Shown one piece after another: positions 54,731-63,661 of a stretch of 64,000 bases of DNA. Within the stretch, counting starts at the first letter, position 1, and each line of letters begins with the position of its first letter. The stretch is from JACKHO01 sp041398745 (GTDB taxonomy: Bacteria > Planctomycetota > Planctomycetia > Planctomycetales > Planctomycetaceae). The position numbers and the translations under genes were made by a program. The stretch spans positions 558,001 through 622,000 of the forward strand of contig JAWKUB010000004.1 in NCBI GenBank assembly GCA_041398745.1, read 5' to 3'. The notes beneath the pieces were generated by a model, which searched no databases, was not told the origin of the DNA, and saw only the letters and a program-made list of their open reading frames with translations.

Positions 54731-54870
54731 CGGAACTTCTCGATTTCCGTTCAGTCACTTAGTGGATGAGGGTACTAAAAGTCTATCGAAATCCGAGAAA
54801 CGTGTCGTCTACACTTCCGGGAAAGCAAGACATAATGAGGTGCTTGGGATTTCGTGGACAGTGTTGTGTC

Positions 54871-55719
54871 TTATTTCCGCGTGGTCTGTTGTTCGAATTG
54901 GTGGGGTGATTGGTAGTTCAGGGCGGAGTGTTTGCGTTCGAGGTTGTAGTAGCTGAGGTAGCTGTGGATTTCGGCGCGGGCACACTCGCTGTTTTTGTAT
55001 TCGGTGATTTCCAGCTCCGTCTTGATGGTTCCGAAGCAGCTTTCCAGAAATGCATTGTCATAGCAGTTGCCGGCGCGGCTCATGCTTTGCAGGATGCCGT
55101 GGCGACGCAGTACCCCGCGGTATTTCTTGCCGGCGTATTGTCCGCCTCGATCGGTGTGATGAAGGAGGCCAGGGCTCATTGCGCGTGAGCGGATTGCATA
55201 CTCGAGAGCGGCGAGCACGAGGTCTGTCGTCATGTCACCACGCACATCCCAGCCAACAACACGCCGAGAGTACAGGTCCATAAGTAGAGCCAGATAGGCG
55301 AACTGTCCCCGTTGACAAAGCGGCAAATACGTGATGTCACCGACCCACACTTCATTGATCTTAACCGGTTGTGGACGGTTCAACAGGAGGTTGTCGTTGT
55401 AACCCAGTGTGTGCCTGCTTTCCGTGGTTCGGGGCTTGAACGACTTGGGCTGTATAGCTCTGAGACCCAGTGTTTTCATGACTCGTGAGACTCGATCCAC
55501 ACCACAGAGAACATTGCGTTCCCGCAGTTCCGCCGCGATGCGACGTGCTCCATAGCGTTGCTTGTGTTGATGAAAGATCTCACAAATCATCGCGTGTAGC
55601 GGTTCTTCCTGCTCTCTTTGAGGAGACACTCTTTCACGCTTCCAGGCGTGAAAGCCAGACCGAGAAACGTTCAATGTGCGACACACCACACTCACCGGAA
55701 ATGCCTCTTGAAAAATCAC
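54871..55719 (-). CDS. IS3-family transposase OrfB (DDE integrase domain)
   Basis: The 282-residue frame begins at GTG 55719 but in IS3 elements is normally made as an OrfAB fusion by -1 frameshifting. It carries an HTH-21-like N terminus (CRTLNVSRSGFHAWK) and the rve integrase core with the catalytic triad: Asp in VWVGDITYLP, Asp in HHTDRGGQY and Glu in NAFLESCFG. All appear intact. OrfB catalyses strand cleavage and transfer at the IS ends. The C-terminal YNLERKHSALNYQSP is typical. Confidence 0.95.
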   Translation of the reverse strand: MIFQEAFPVSVVCRTLNVSRSGFHAWKRERVSPQREQEEPLHAMICEIFHQHKQRYGARRIAAELRERNVLCGVDRVSRVMKTLGLRAIQPKSFKPRTTESRHTLGYNDNLLLNRPQPVKINEVWVGDITYLPLCQRGQFAYLALLMDLYSRRVVGWDVRGDMTTDLVLAALEYAIRSRAMSPGLLHHTDRGGQYAGKKYRGVLRRHGILQSMSRAGNCYDNAFLESCFGTIKTELEITEYKNSECARAEIHSYLSYYNLERKHSALNYQSPHQFEQQTTRK

Positions 55720-55745
55720 CTGCTGAATTGCTGCGTAGACGTCGG

Positions 55746-56048
55746 CTACCCGCTGCGGCTGAAAATGGACAAGGCTTTTTTTAGGATGTCACGCTCCCGC
55801 TCGACCCGCCGGAGTTCCTCCTCCAGTTGCCGCACCCGCGCTTCCAGTGACTCGGCCGCCACTCCTGCCTGGCTGATGAACTCCCGCTTCCAGCGGTACA
55901 ACAGATTCACGCTAGAGAGCCCCAGCCGCTGTGCCACCGCCGGGGCCGACTGACCATCCAAGTGCAACTGCACAGCATCCCGCTTGAAATCCTCGGTGTA
56001 CGTACGACGCTCCCGCGTCTTCGTTTTGGTACTCTTTCCGCGTGCCAT
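55746..56048 (-). CDS. IS3-family transposase OrfA
   Basis: The 100-residue product starts at ATG 56048. It has a helix-turn-helix of the IS3/IS911 type (YTEDFKRDAVQLHLDGQSAPAVAQRLGLS-like segments) and a C-terminal leucine-zipper helix (LEARVRQLEEELRRVERER). OrfA binds the terminal repeats. The frame crosses an A7 run shortly before its stop (coding CTAAAAAAAGCC), a classic -1 frameshift site for making OrfAB. It appears intact. Confidence 0.93.
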   Translation of the reverse strand: MARGKSTKTKTRERRTYTEDFKRDAVQLHLDGQSAPAVAQRLGLSSVNLLYRWKREFISQAGVAAESLEARVRQLEEELRRVERERDILKKALSIFSRSG

Positions 56049-56111
56049 CGGTCTTCCTCCCGACCACACAGAATAAGATTTCCAACTGTCCACGAAATCC
56101 CAAGCACCTCA

Positions 56112-56794
56112 GGCAGACAATTGAGGAAGACGGAAAGCTTTGGGTTGTCTTCAATGAAGGAGGCGATGCCGATGTGATTGCGGCACTGCACCGCCTTAAA
56201 AGTTGGTTCTGGGACCTCCGGATTGTTCGTCCATATACAACGGTAGATCAGGGGCATTCGTCGATCCAGGGTGAAAACGCATGGTTATTTGCTAGGCACT
56301 GGTATTCAACGCTTGTTGATTCCGTTAGTCGGCCGAGTAGTGCTTCCCGATTGTCATCACGAAGTCTCCGTGTGTTTCGGTTCCCAACGGGTGCCGAGAA
56401 TGGAACTCCGTCGTCAACGTGGGGAGAGTGGTATTTGGTTGTCGAAGCTGGTACCGAGAATAAGGCACTTGCAAGTAGTTTGATTACAGACTTGACTTCG
56501 GCAAGCAAGACTATTGACAGGGCAATTCGCGGAGGGGGGCTTCCCGCTGTCGAGAGATTCTACTCTGAGTATGGCGAGGCAGCCTGCTTTGGAACAAATA
56601 TCACATTCAATGACATGCGGCGCGACTTCCTAAGAGACGCGCGAACCCGTCTTCGTTTCAAGAACTGTCGCGCGGTAATGCAATGTGTCCATGGTGGATT
56701 GTTTGAGATAATGTCGAATGTTAATTGCGACCCAACGAGTGTTTGGACGCGGGTGCGGGACTCAATTCAATCCATTAATCCAAACGAAGGTTGA
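56112..56794 (+). pseudogene. 5'-truncated gene fragment adjoining the IS element
   Basis: From the IS right end to the stop at 56794 the frame is open for about 226 residues with protein-like character (EEDGKLWVVFNEGGDADVIA; TWGEWYLVVEAGTENKALAS; MRRDFLRDARTRLRFKNC) but has no in-frame ATG until residue 174. The upstream frame is only IS sequence. The original start was probably lost with IS insertion. Composition is more A/T-rich than neighbours, consistent with transfer. The family is not recognised; a DUF or defence-linked protein is possible but not supported. Confidence 0.6.
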
Positions 56795-56838
56795 TGCCAG
56801 ATAAATTGAAACAGGCGAGCACGGACGCTACTGGGCTG

Positions 56839-56917
56839 ATGGCACATCCTGTGACACGAAGGGTGGGGTCATCATGAGTTGCCATGCCCATCACTTCGTT
56901 TCGTTTTGGGGCGTGCC
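56839..56917 (+). repeat. MITE-like repeat, copy 3 (degenerate)
   Basis: Diverged version of the 17485-17574 element: TGATGGCACATCCTGTGACA, ACGAAGGGTGGGGTCA and GCCATGCCCATCACTTCG align in order, and it ends near GCGTGCCGCTG. The 3' end of the giant haem protein gene runs into it (about its last 9 codons). Confidence 0.65.
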
Positions 56918-59900
56918 GCTGTTTGTGGGTTCACCCGGTATCTCCAACCAACTCACCAAGTCAATAATCTCCTCGCGTGTCAATCGATTCAATAACCCTT
57001 CGGGCATGGGGGAAATGGCTGAGGGTTTGCGGACTTCGATTTCGCGTTGGCCGAGTTGCTGGGTGACGTCGGGGGTCAGCAGGTTCGGGATGAGGGTGAC
57101 GTGTTGTTCGTTTTCCTCTTTGATGAAGCCGGTCAGGACCTGGCCTTTGTTCGTGAGGAACTGCCACATTTGGTAGTCCTTGTGGATTTCGAATGAGGGT
57201 TCCAGAATGGTTCGCAGGAGTTTCTCTCCCTTGAGCCGTTCACCCACGCGGGTGAGGTCGGGGCCGAGCTTTACTCCCTGTCCTGAGTGCTGATGGCACT
57301 GATTGCAGCGTGCCTTCAGAAACGCCGCCTGCCCGCGTGTCATCGCAGCGGCATCATTGGTCGTTTCGAAGCCGGCAAAGTCGGCGAGTTTCCATTCCTG
57401 TACGACTTGAGTGCCGCTCGCGGCGAGGAGTTCATCGGCGGCTTCGCGCGTGGGGGCGACGACCATCCGGCCCTGCATGATAATCCAGTGTCCCGGGAAC
57501 GTGCAGAGGTAGGGATACACGCCCGGTTCGGTGGGGGCCTCGAACCGCAGTACGGTAATTTGCTGCGGCTTCGTGGGGCCAATCATCGGAGAGGCATGCA
57601 TAATGAGGTCCGCTTTATCTGCCGGCAGGAAGTCGGACTCGGCGTTCTTAGGGTCTTTCGCCATGGCATTCGCTGCCACACCCACTTCCGCCACGGCACC
57701 GGGCTGTACGAACACGAGGTTGTGGTTCGTGGCGTCGGGATTTTCAAACACAATTTTCACCGGCTGCCCCGGCCTGGCGTAGAACGATTCCACGGTGTAC
57801 TTCATCCGTTCGGGCACACAGCCCATGCGGACGAGTTTCAAGTTCTTCCGTCCATCAAACAGCTTTTCGTCCGCCGTCGGTTCCGGTTCCTTGAGCACTT
57901 CCTCCTGGCTCGCCGCTTTGAGAATCGCTTCGATGTTGTAGTTGGGATTTCCTTCCCAATGCTGCCGCAGCGACTTGGAGCCCAACGCGCAGGTAATGGC
58001 GTAGTCGAGGTGACCGCCGCGAGGATACTTGAACGTGTCGAGCACGCTGTCGAGGGCAGGCTTCGTGCCGAAATACGTCGCCGCAATGGCCGCTTCCATC
58101 CGGACAATGCCGTTGGAGTCATTGGCCGCCGTCTGCAGCAGTGCCTCGGCGTCATCCAGTTGAGGCGACCAGTAACGCAACTGCTGCACCGCCGCCGCCC
58201 GGGCATGATGGTCTTCACACACCAGCAGTTCCCGCAACGTTTTCACAGCCACTGCCGAAGCGACATCTGTTTTGGAAAGTTGTGTTTTGACGGGGACGGG
58301 TAAGTAGTCGGCAGCACCGAGCCAGCGGTAAACCCAAATGGCTTCAATTTGATGGTGACGATAGTTCGCGTCCGCAGGATCGAGTTGCCGCACCCATTTG
58401 TCGAGAGCGGTAAGTGCTTCCCAGGCGTCGCGGTCGCGCAGTTCCCGTTTCGCCCAATACCGGATGCGATGCTCTGGCCGCTTCAGCAAATCCAGCAGTT
58501 CAGGAACCGACGCCTCAGCAAAGTTCGGTGCTTCCTGCAGTGGCTTGCCGCGTCCGACAATCCGCCAAATGCGACCACTGTGCCGGTCGCGACGTTCGTC
58601 ACGCAGCGAATACTGAGCATGACCTTTGACGGGGTTGTACCAGTCGCAAATGTACATCGCACCGCGCGGACCGTACTTCAGGTCGACGGGAATAAAGCTG
58701 AGGTTCTTCGAGAAGAGCAGGTCGCCTTCGTACTTCTCTTCGTACCCGAAATCCCCTTCGACCCACTTGTGGATTTCCACCCGGTTCGTCGGCTTGTAGC
58801 GGACCTTCACGAAGTGCGAAGTACCATCGGCCTGAGGCAAGAGTTCATCGGGGAACGTGGCAAAGTCGACGAACTCCTGGCCGCAGGTTCCCGAGTAGGC
58901 TTGAATTTCTTTGCCTGGCTTCGCGTGTTGAACCGGGTAGGGCGGATCGAGCGCATGGAATGCTGCCGCGTACACAGGATGCGACGCCATGTGCTGTCCC
59001 CAGTAATCGAACGTCACACCCCAGGGGTTCGTGCTGGGATAGGTGCCGAACGAAATGAGTTGCTGGGTGCGCGGCTGAAAACGGAACCAGCCGCTGTTCT
59101 GCTGATTGATGGGACCGTACGGTGTTTCCACCTGGGAATGGTGAAAAATCGATTCACGCCAAATGAGGTCGCCGTCAGGTGTCCAGGTGAAATCGTGCAG
59201 AGCGTGGTGCGAGTCTTCGGTGCCGAACCCCGTGAGCACGCGCTTTCGCAAATCGGCTTTGCCGTCACCATCAGTGTCTTTCAGGAATGTCAGGTCCGGC
59301 ATTTCGGAAACGTAGACGCCGCCGTCACCAAACTCGAACGAAAGCGGGATGTGCAGGTCGTCGGCGAAGGTCGAACATTTGTCGGCCCGGCCATCCTGGT
59401 CGGTGTCTTCCAGAATGATGAGTTTGTCGTTCGGTTCATTGCCGGGATAAACGTGCGGATAAGTCGTCGAACAGGCAACCCACAGCCGGCCTCGGGAATC
59501 CCACCGCATTTGGATGGGGCAGGCCAGTTCAGGGAACATGGTTTCGTCAGCGAAGATATTGACCGCGAACCGGGGATCGATGTCGAATTCGCTGTATTCC
59601 TCAACCGGTGAGAGCCATTCGTTGGCGCCACGCGACTGCTCCGTCTCGGGCAGAGGCGGAAGTTTCTGATCTTCAATGAGCAGCTTCGCCCGGGCCTCCG
59701 CGAGCCGAGAGTCGGCATCCTGCACGGGACCTTCACTGGCGACTTCCCAAATGAGCTGGTCCCGGCTTGCGGTCAGCAAGTCAAAATTCCGCATGGCGGG
59801 CAGGAAGTCGAGATAGCCATACGCCTGATTTCGTCCCCCCGTATAGTAGAAAGTGTTCAGTGGGCGGTAACGGCGGAAGTATTGCTGATCTTTGTCGATG

Positions 59901-60787
59901 ACCAGTTGCCGAATGGTTTCGTTGAGGGCAGGGGGCTGTTCGTTGAAGAGTTCTGTGAACAGAGTGCGTGCGAACAACGCATATCCCTCTTCGTTCAAAT
60001 GGGCTCCATTCGATGTCAGGTCGGTACGGGGATCGCGCATGGCACTTTCGGTCGTGGCGAAGACGTCAGCGAATCCCACGCCCTCAGCTTTCGCGACCTG
60101 CTGCATCGCTTCGGTGTACTGCCGCAGGCGTTCGTTATTCAATTCACTAGCCAGCACGGTGCCAACGTCTTCGTTGGCAATGGGAGAAATCAATACAATT
60201 TGCGGTGCTGATTCCCCATTGAACGCCCGTGTTTTGATGTCCCGCAGGAACTCAGTCAGCTGTGTCCGGAATTCTTCGAGTCCCTCTGCTCCGGCAAAGG
60301 ACTCGTTGAATCCGAATGCGGCAAGAATGATGTCGGCCCGTTCGTGGGTGAGATGCTGCTGCACGTTGGCGAAGTTTTCAGGACGCGGTTGCGAACTGAC
60401 GGTGTCACCCGACCAGGACAAATTGCGGAACACGAGTTCCTGCTCAGGAAACCGTTGCTGAATGAGTGCTTCGACATGCCCGAAGTGTCGGGCCCGGTCG
60501 AACAGCGTGTTGCCGATGAGGGCGACGCGGGCCTGCTTCTTTAGTTGCAGCGGGAGAGATGTCTCACGCGGCTCAACCTTTGGAGCAAGTGGAGCGACCT
60601 TTTCGTAAATCCCGAACTGCGCCAACGCTGGATCGCGTGCGGGCGCGGGTTTGCCCGTTTCCTGGTTGCGTCCGTCTTTCGAATTCGCCTTGCGGGGATC
60701 GCGTCCGTCATTTTTCTGAGCCAACGCCGAAGCACAGCAGACTAGAGTGAGAATCGCCACGAGTGAGTGGAGGGAGGAAGTTCGCAT
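56891..60787 (-). CDS. PVC-type haem protein: SGNH-like, propeller, HEAT, cupredoxin, cytochrome c
   Basis: The 1298-residue exported protein (signal MRTSSLHSLVAILTLVCCASALA) has, in order: an SGNH-hydrolase-like domain (about 80-290), where block I reads GNTLFD instead of GDS so the nucleophile Ser is missing, though block V NGAHLNEEGY is kept; a membrane-dehydrogenase-type propeller (about 390-720, TIGR02604-like); HEAT-like repeats (about 740-960); a type 1 copper domain (about 1000-1105) with ligands in NHNLV, YLCTFPGHW and IIM; and a C-terminal cytochrome c domain with CNQCH near residue 1160 and a distal Met. It is probably a periplasmic electron-transfer enzyme; the substrate is unknown. 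Confidence 0.9.
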   Translation of the reverse strand: MRTSSLHSLVAILTLVCCASALAQKNDGRDPRKANSKDGRNQETGKPAPARDPALAQFGIYEKVAPLAPKVEPRETSLPLQLKKQARVALIGNTLFDRARHFGHVEALIQQRFPEQELVFRNLSWSGDTVSSQPRPENFANVQQHLTHERADIILAAFGFNESFAGAEGLEEFRTQLTEFLRDIKTRAFNGESAPQIVLISPIANEDVGTVLASELNNERLRQYTEAMQQVAKAEGVGFADVFATTESAMRDPRTDLTSNGAHLNEEGYALFARTLFTELFNEQPPALNETIRQLVIDKDQQYFRRYRPLNTFYYTGGRNQAYGYLDFLPAMRNFDLLTASRDQLIWEVASEGPVQDADSRLAEARAKLLIEDQKLPPLPETEQSRGANEWLSPVEEYSEFDIDPRFAVNIFADETMFPELACPIQMRWDSRGRLWVACSTTYPHVYPGNEPNDKLIILEDTDQDGRADKCSTFADDLHIPLSFEFGDGGVYVSEMPDLTFLKDTDGDGKADLRKRVLTGFGTEDSHHALHDFTWTPDGDLIWRESIFHHSQVETPYGPINQQNSGWFRFQPRTQQLISFGTYPSTNPWGVTFDYWGQHMASHPVYAAAFHALDPPYPVQHAKPGKEIQAYSGTCGQEFVDFATFPDELLPQADGTSHFVKVRYKPTNRVEIHKWVEGDFGYEEKYEGDLLFSKNLSFIPVDLKYGPRGAMYICDWYNPVKGHAQYSLRDERRDRHSGRIWRIVGRGKPLQEAPNFAEASVPELLDLLKRPEHRIRYWAKRELRDRDAWEALTALDKWVRQLDPADANYRHHQIEAIWVYRWLGAADYLPVPVKTQLSKTDVASAVAVKTLRELLVCEDHHARAAAVQQLRYWSPQLDDAEALLQTAANDSNGIVRMEAAIAATYFGTKPALDSVLDTFKYPRGGHLDYAITCALGSKSLRQHWEGNPNYNIEAILKAASQEEVLKEPEPTADEKLFDGRKNLKLVRMGCVPERMKYTVESFYARPGQPVKIVFENPDATNHNLVFVQPGAVAEVGVAANAMAKDPKNAESDFLPADKADLIMHASPMIGPTKPQQITVLRFEAPTEPGVYPYLCTFPGHWIIMQGRMVVAPTREAADELLAASGTQVVQEWKLADFAGFETTNDAAAMTRGQAAFLKARCNQCHQHSGQGVKLGPDLTRVGERLKGEKLLRTILEPSFEIHKDYQMWQFLTNKGQVLTGFIKEENEQHVTLIPNLLTPDVTQQLGQREIEVRKPSAISPMPEGLLNRLTREEIIDLVSWLEIPGEPTNSGTPQNETK

Positions 60788-61064
60788 TGGATCTTGGAAG
60801 ATTATGGAATGAATGAGGTCGGAATGTGCATCCGTATACGGAAAACCGTAACGAAACGCGGCCTGCGTCTGCCACCCTTCGCGGCGAATTCCAGGCCGGC
60901 CTCGACAGACTTCAACTCATTTTGAGGGAACGATTTAGCCAGCCCGCGACCGGTTTTGATTTCCCCTTTACCCAGACGTGCCGTCCCTCTTAAACTTCGC
61001 ACTTCATTGCGGCCTGTTGGAATTAGTGAATTTGCCAGAGTGTTGGTAACAAGGAGGTTCGGAA

Positions 61065-62390
61065 ATGTGGTACGACCTCGTCGTGCTTGGCGTGCTGGCG
61101 TTTTTCACGATTCGCGGCGCCATGAAGGGCGTCATCTGGCAAGTGGCCGGAATTGCAGGCATTGCCATTTGCTTTCTCTTTGCTGATGGCATTTCGCAAA
61201 CCGTCGGGCCGCTTATTGCTCCGCACGTCAAACTTCAGGAACCACTCAATCACTGGGTGATTCTGTTTGGTGCTTATCTCATTCTGTCTCTCATTTCCTT
61301 CGCCATTGCTCGCTCAGCGACCAAGTGGGTCGAGAAGGCGGAAATGAAGGAGTACAACCAACACCTCGGCGGGATTTTGGGACTGCTCAAAGGAGCGCTG
61401 CTGGTCATGGTGGCCACCTTCCTCATTGTTACGGTGTCACCTGACGCCCGCATTGCCCTGAAGGATTCGAAAACGGGTTGGGCGTGTGCGCAAATCATGT
61501 ATCACGCGCATCCGATTCTGCCTCCCAAGCTGCACGATGCCGTGGGGGATTACATCCACGCTCTAGATGATCCCGACCTAGAGAAGAAGTATGCAGAGTT
61601 CGGCCACGGACATGACCATGATCACGAACATGGCGGTGATGCCCCCTTGTTCCAGTCAGATGCACCACTGGAAAACCAGGGTGGCGGCTCCGCCATTCCG
61701 TGGGGAAGTGGTTCCCCGTCCTCCACGGCTGATTCCAATTCGCTTTTCTCAAGCTTGAGCGCACTTGCGGTCAGCAAGTTGGAACGGGCAGTGCAGTCGG
61801 CTCTTCCGGAATACCAGCCGCAAATCCGAACGCAAATCTCGAGCCTCGTCAATCAGCTTACTCCTGAGCAGCAGGCTCAGTTGGAATCGCAGATTACGCA
61901 AACCTCGGAAGATCAGATTGCCACGCTGCTGAATCGGTGGCTGGCAGCTTTTCCTCCACAACCTGCGGCTCCAGCTCCAACGCCGCCATCGAATTCGGGA
62001 AGCGTCGCTGGATCGACCACGAATCCATTCGATTTCGTGACGAATAATCAGTCCACGGGGCAGGCCACCACTCCGGTGAACAACTCGACGCCAACTGCAC
62101 CGCAACAACTTGCTGCCCGACGCCAGGAACTCGCACTGAAAATCGCGGGCCGTGTGACCAGTCTCCCTGCCATTCAGAACGACATCGCCAAGCAGATCGA
62201 CGGCATGCTCATCCAGGCTCGCGTCCCTGACGGCATTGCCATCAACATTCTTGACGACTGGTATGTCGACGTTTCAGGCGGAACCGATCCGGTCCCGGCT
62301 ACCAACCGCAACACGCCTCCCCAACAGAGAATTCTCTACCACATGCAGGCTGCTCAGGCTGCAAATCCGCAGGCTGGTGGGCCACTATAA
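61065..62390 (+). CDS. CvpA-family membrane protein with extended C terminus
   Basis: The 441-residue protein starts at ATG 61065 with AAGGAGG upstream. Residues 1-150 match CvpA: four membrane helices with the YDLVVLGVLAFFTIRGAMKGVIWQ start. A His-rich stretch (GHGHDHDHEHGG, about 185-196) may bind metal. The rest (200-441) is Ser/Pro/Gln-rich with helical segments and no recognised domain. CvpA proteins act in colicin V export or envelope stress in relatives; the role here is unknown. The extension is unusually long for the family. Confidence 0.85.
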   Translation: MWYDLVVLGVLAFFTIRGAMKGVIWQVAGIAGIAICFLFADGISQTVGPLIAPHVKLQEPLNHWVILFGAYLILSLISFAIARSATKWVEKAEMKEYNQHLGGILGLLKGALLVMVATFLIVTVSPDARIALKDSKTGWACAQIMYHAHPILPPKLHDAVGDYIHALDDPDLEKKYAEFGHGHDHDHEHGGDAPLFQSDAPLENQGGGSAIPWGSGSPSSTADSNSLFSSLSALAVSKLERAVQSALPEYQPQIRTQISSLVNQLTPEQQAQLESQITQTSEDQIATLLNRWLAAFPPQPAAPAPTPPSNSGSVAGSTTNPFDFVTNNQSTGQATTPVNNSTPTAPQQLAARRQELALKIAGRVTSLPAIQNDIAKQIDGMLIQARVPDGIAINILDDWYVDVSGGTDPVPATNRNTPPQQRILYHMQAAQAANPQAGGPL

Positions 62391-62594
62391 TTGCAGCCTC
62401 GATTGCGAGGTGCTCGGAGCTATGGCAGCAGCGGAAACGTCAAATGCGCAACCGCTTTGCGCCATTTAACGAGGGGACACTATGGGCCGGATTTGTGTTG
62501 ACCCCGTTTGGCGATCAACCGTAGACTCCACGCACGAAGAAATTTGCACACGTTGCAATCACCTCCACAAATTCCAAATCCCGGTACAGCACGG

Positions 62595-63623
62595 ATGCAA
62601 CCGGCTCCTCGCGATTCCGCACAAATCGTTCCCTTCTCGCAGTTTGAAAAGCTGCGACTTGGACGTGATATCGTTCGTCGCGAGGCTGAAGTCCTTAATT
62701 CGGTTGCACGCCTACTGGACGCGACGTTCTGCGCCGCCGTGGACTGCCTGCTGCAACTGCAGGGGAGTGTGATTGTCAGTGGCATGGGCAAGGCCGGGCT
62801 CGTTGGCAAGAAAATTGCCGCAACACTTTCCTCCACTGGGACCCGCGCTCACTTTCTGCATCCCGCCGAAGCCGTGCATGGTGATGTCGGTTGCGTCCAC
62901 GAAAACGATGTAATCCTTGCTCTCTCGAATAGTGGCGAGACGGAAGAACTGTGTCAGCTCATTCCCATTGTCCGTCGGCTCGGAACAAGAACCATTGCTA
63001 TTACCGGTAGTGCCAACAGCACGCTCGCCTCACTGAGCGATATTGTCATTTCGCTCGGACGAATTCGTGAAGCATGCCCTTGGGGGCTGGCCCCCACGAC
63101 AAGCACTACCGCCATGCTCGCTGTCGGCGACGCACTGGCCCTGGTCGTCAGTCAAATTAACAACTTCACGCCAGTTGACTTTGCCAAATTTCATCCCGGC
63201 GGGAGTCTCGGCAAACGTTTGAAGCCCGTCGCGGAGATTATGCGTCCGCGCGATCAACTCCGGCTCGCTTCGGTCGACCAATCAGTGCGGGACGTGTTTG
63301 CGTCGACATCTCGTCCGGGGCGTCGTTCTGGTGCGATTCTTCTGACCGACGAATCTGGTTCGCTTGCAGGAATTTTCACGGACAGCGATTTGGCTCGACT
63401 CCTGGAATCGCGTCAGGACGCAGACCTCGACCGCCCTATTGCGGATGTGATGACACGGAATCCGACGACGGTGCCCGCCAATGCAGTTTTTGGTGATATC
63501 GTTGATGTCCTGGCCGATCGAAAAATCAGCGAGGTCCCTGTTGTTGACGAGAACAATTGTCCTGTAGGGCTCATTGACATTACCGACGTCATTGGATGGT
63601 TACCCACGTCAGGCTGTGATTAA
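62595..63623 (+). CDS. kdsD: Arabinose-5-phosphate isomerase, SIS plus two CBS domains
   Basis: The 342-residue product is placed at ATG 62595; upstream open frame lacks similarity. The SIS domain (about 35-180) has VSGMGKAGLVGKKIAATLSSTG, HGDVGCVHENDVILALSNSG (phosphosugar-binding SNSG) and GLAPTTSTTAML. Two CBS domains follow (about 210-335; VMTRNPTTVPANA). This is the KpsF/GutQ/KdsD family, which converts ribulose-5-phosphate to arabinose-5-phosphate for KDO synthesis. Presence fits an LPS-making outer membrane. Symbol assigned by family; GutQ-like paralogues are not excluded. Confidence 0.92.
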   Translation: MQPAPRDSAQIVPFSQFEKLRLGRDIVRREAEVLNSVARLLDATFCAAVDCLLQLQGSVIVSGMGKAGLVGKKIAATLSSTGTRAHFLHPAEAVHGDVGCVHENDVILALSNSGETEELCQLIPIVRRLGTRTIAITGSANSTLASLSDIVISLGRIREACPWGLAPTTSTTAMLAVGDALALVVSQINNFTPVDFAKFHPGGSLGKRLKPVAEIMRPRDQLRLASVDQSVRDVFASTSRPGRRSGAILLTDESGSLAGIFTDSDLARLLESRQDADLDRPIADVMTRNPTTVPANAVFGDIVDVLADRKISEVPVVDENNCPVGLIDITDVIGWLPTSGCD

Positions 63624-63661
63624 GTTTTGCTCCTTCCTTCAGTAGAAGTTCTCCTTTCGTC

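Larger units (their letters stand above)
54836..56111 (-). mobile_element. IS3-family insertion sequence
   Basis: The 1276-bp element has terminal inverted repeats: TGAGGTGCTTGGGATTTC at the left edge (54836) is repeated in inverse at the right edge (ending 56111), with 27 matching bases and looser similarity beyond. It contains orfA and orfB with a slippery A7 run on the coding strand (55776-55782). No direct target duplication is seen: the bases outside are TAA on the left and GGC on the right. Genes on the left and right are truncated or lack a start. Confidence 0.9.

Noticed and set aside
58349..59611. 420-residue plus-strand frame antisense to the giant haem protein
   Set aside because: Shadow of a long GC-biased gene; no domain or start signal.
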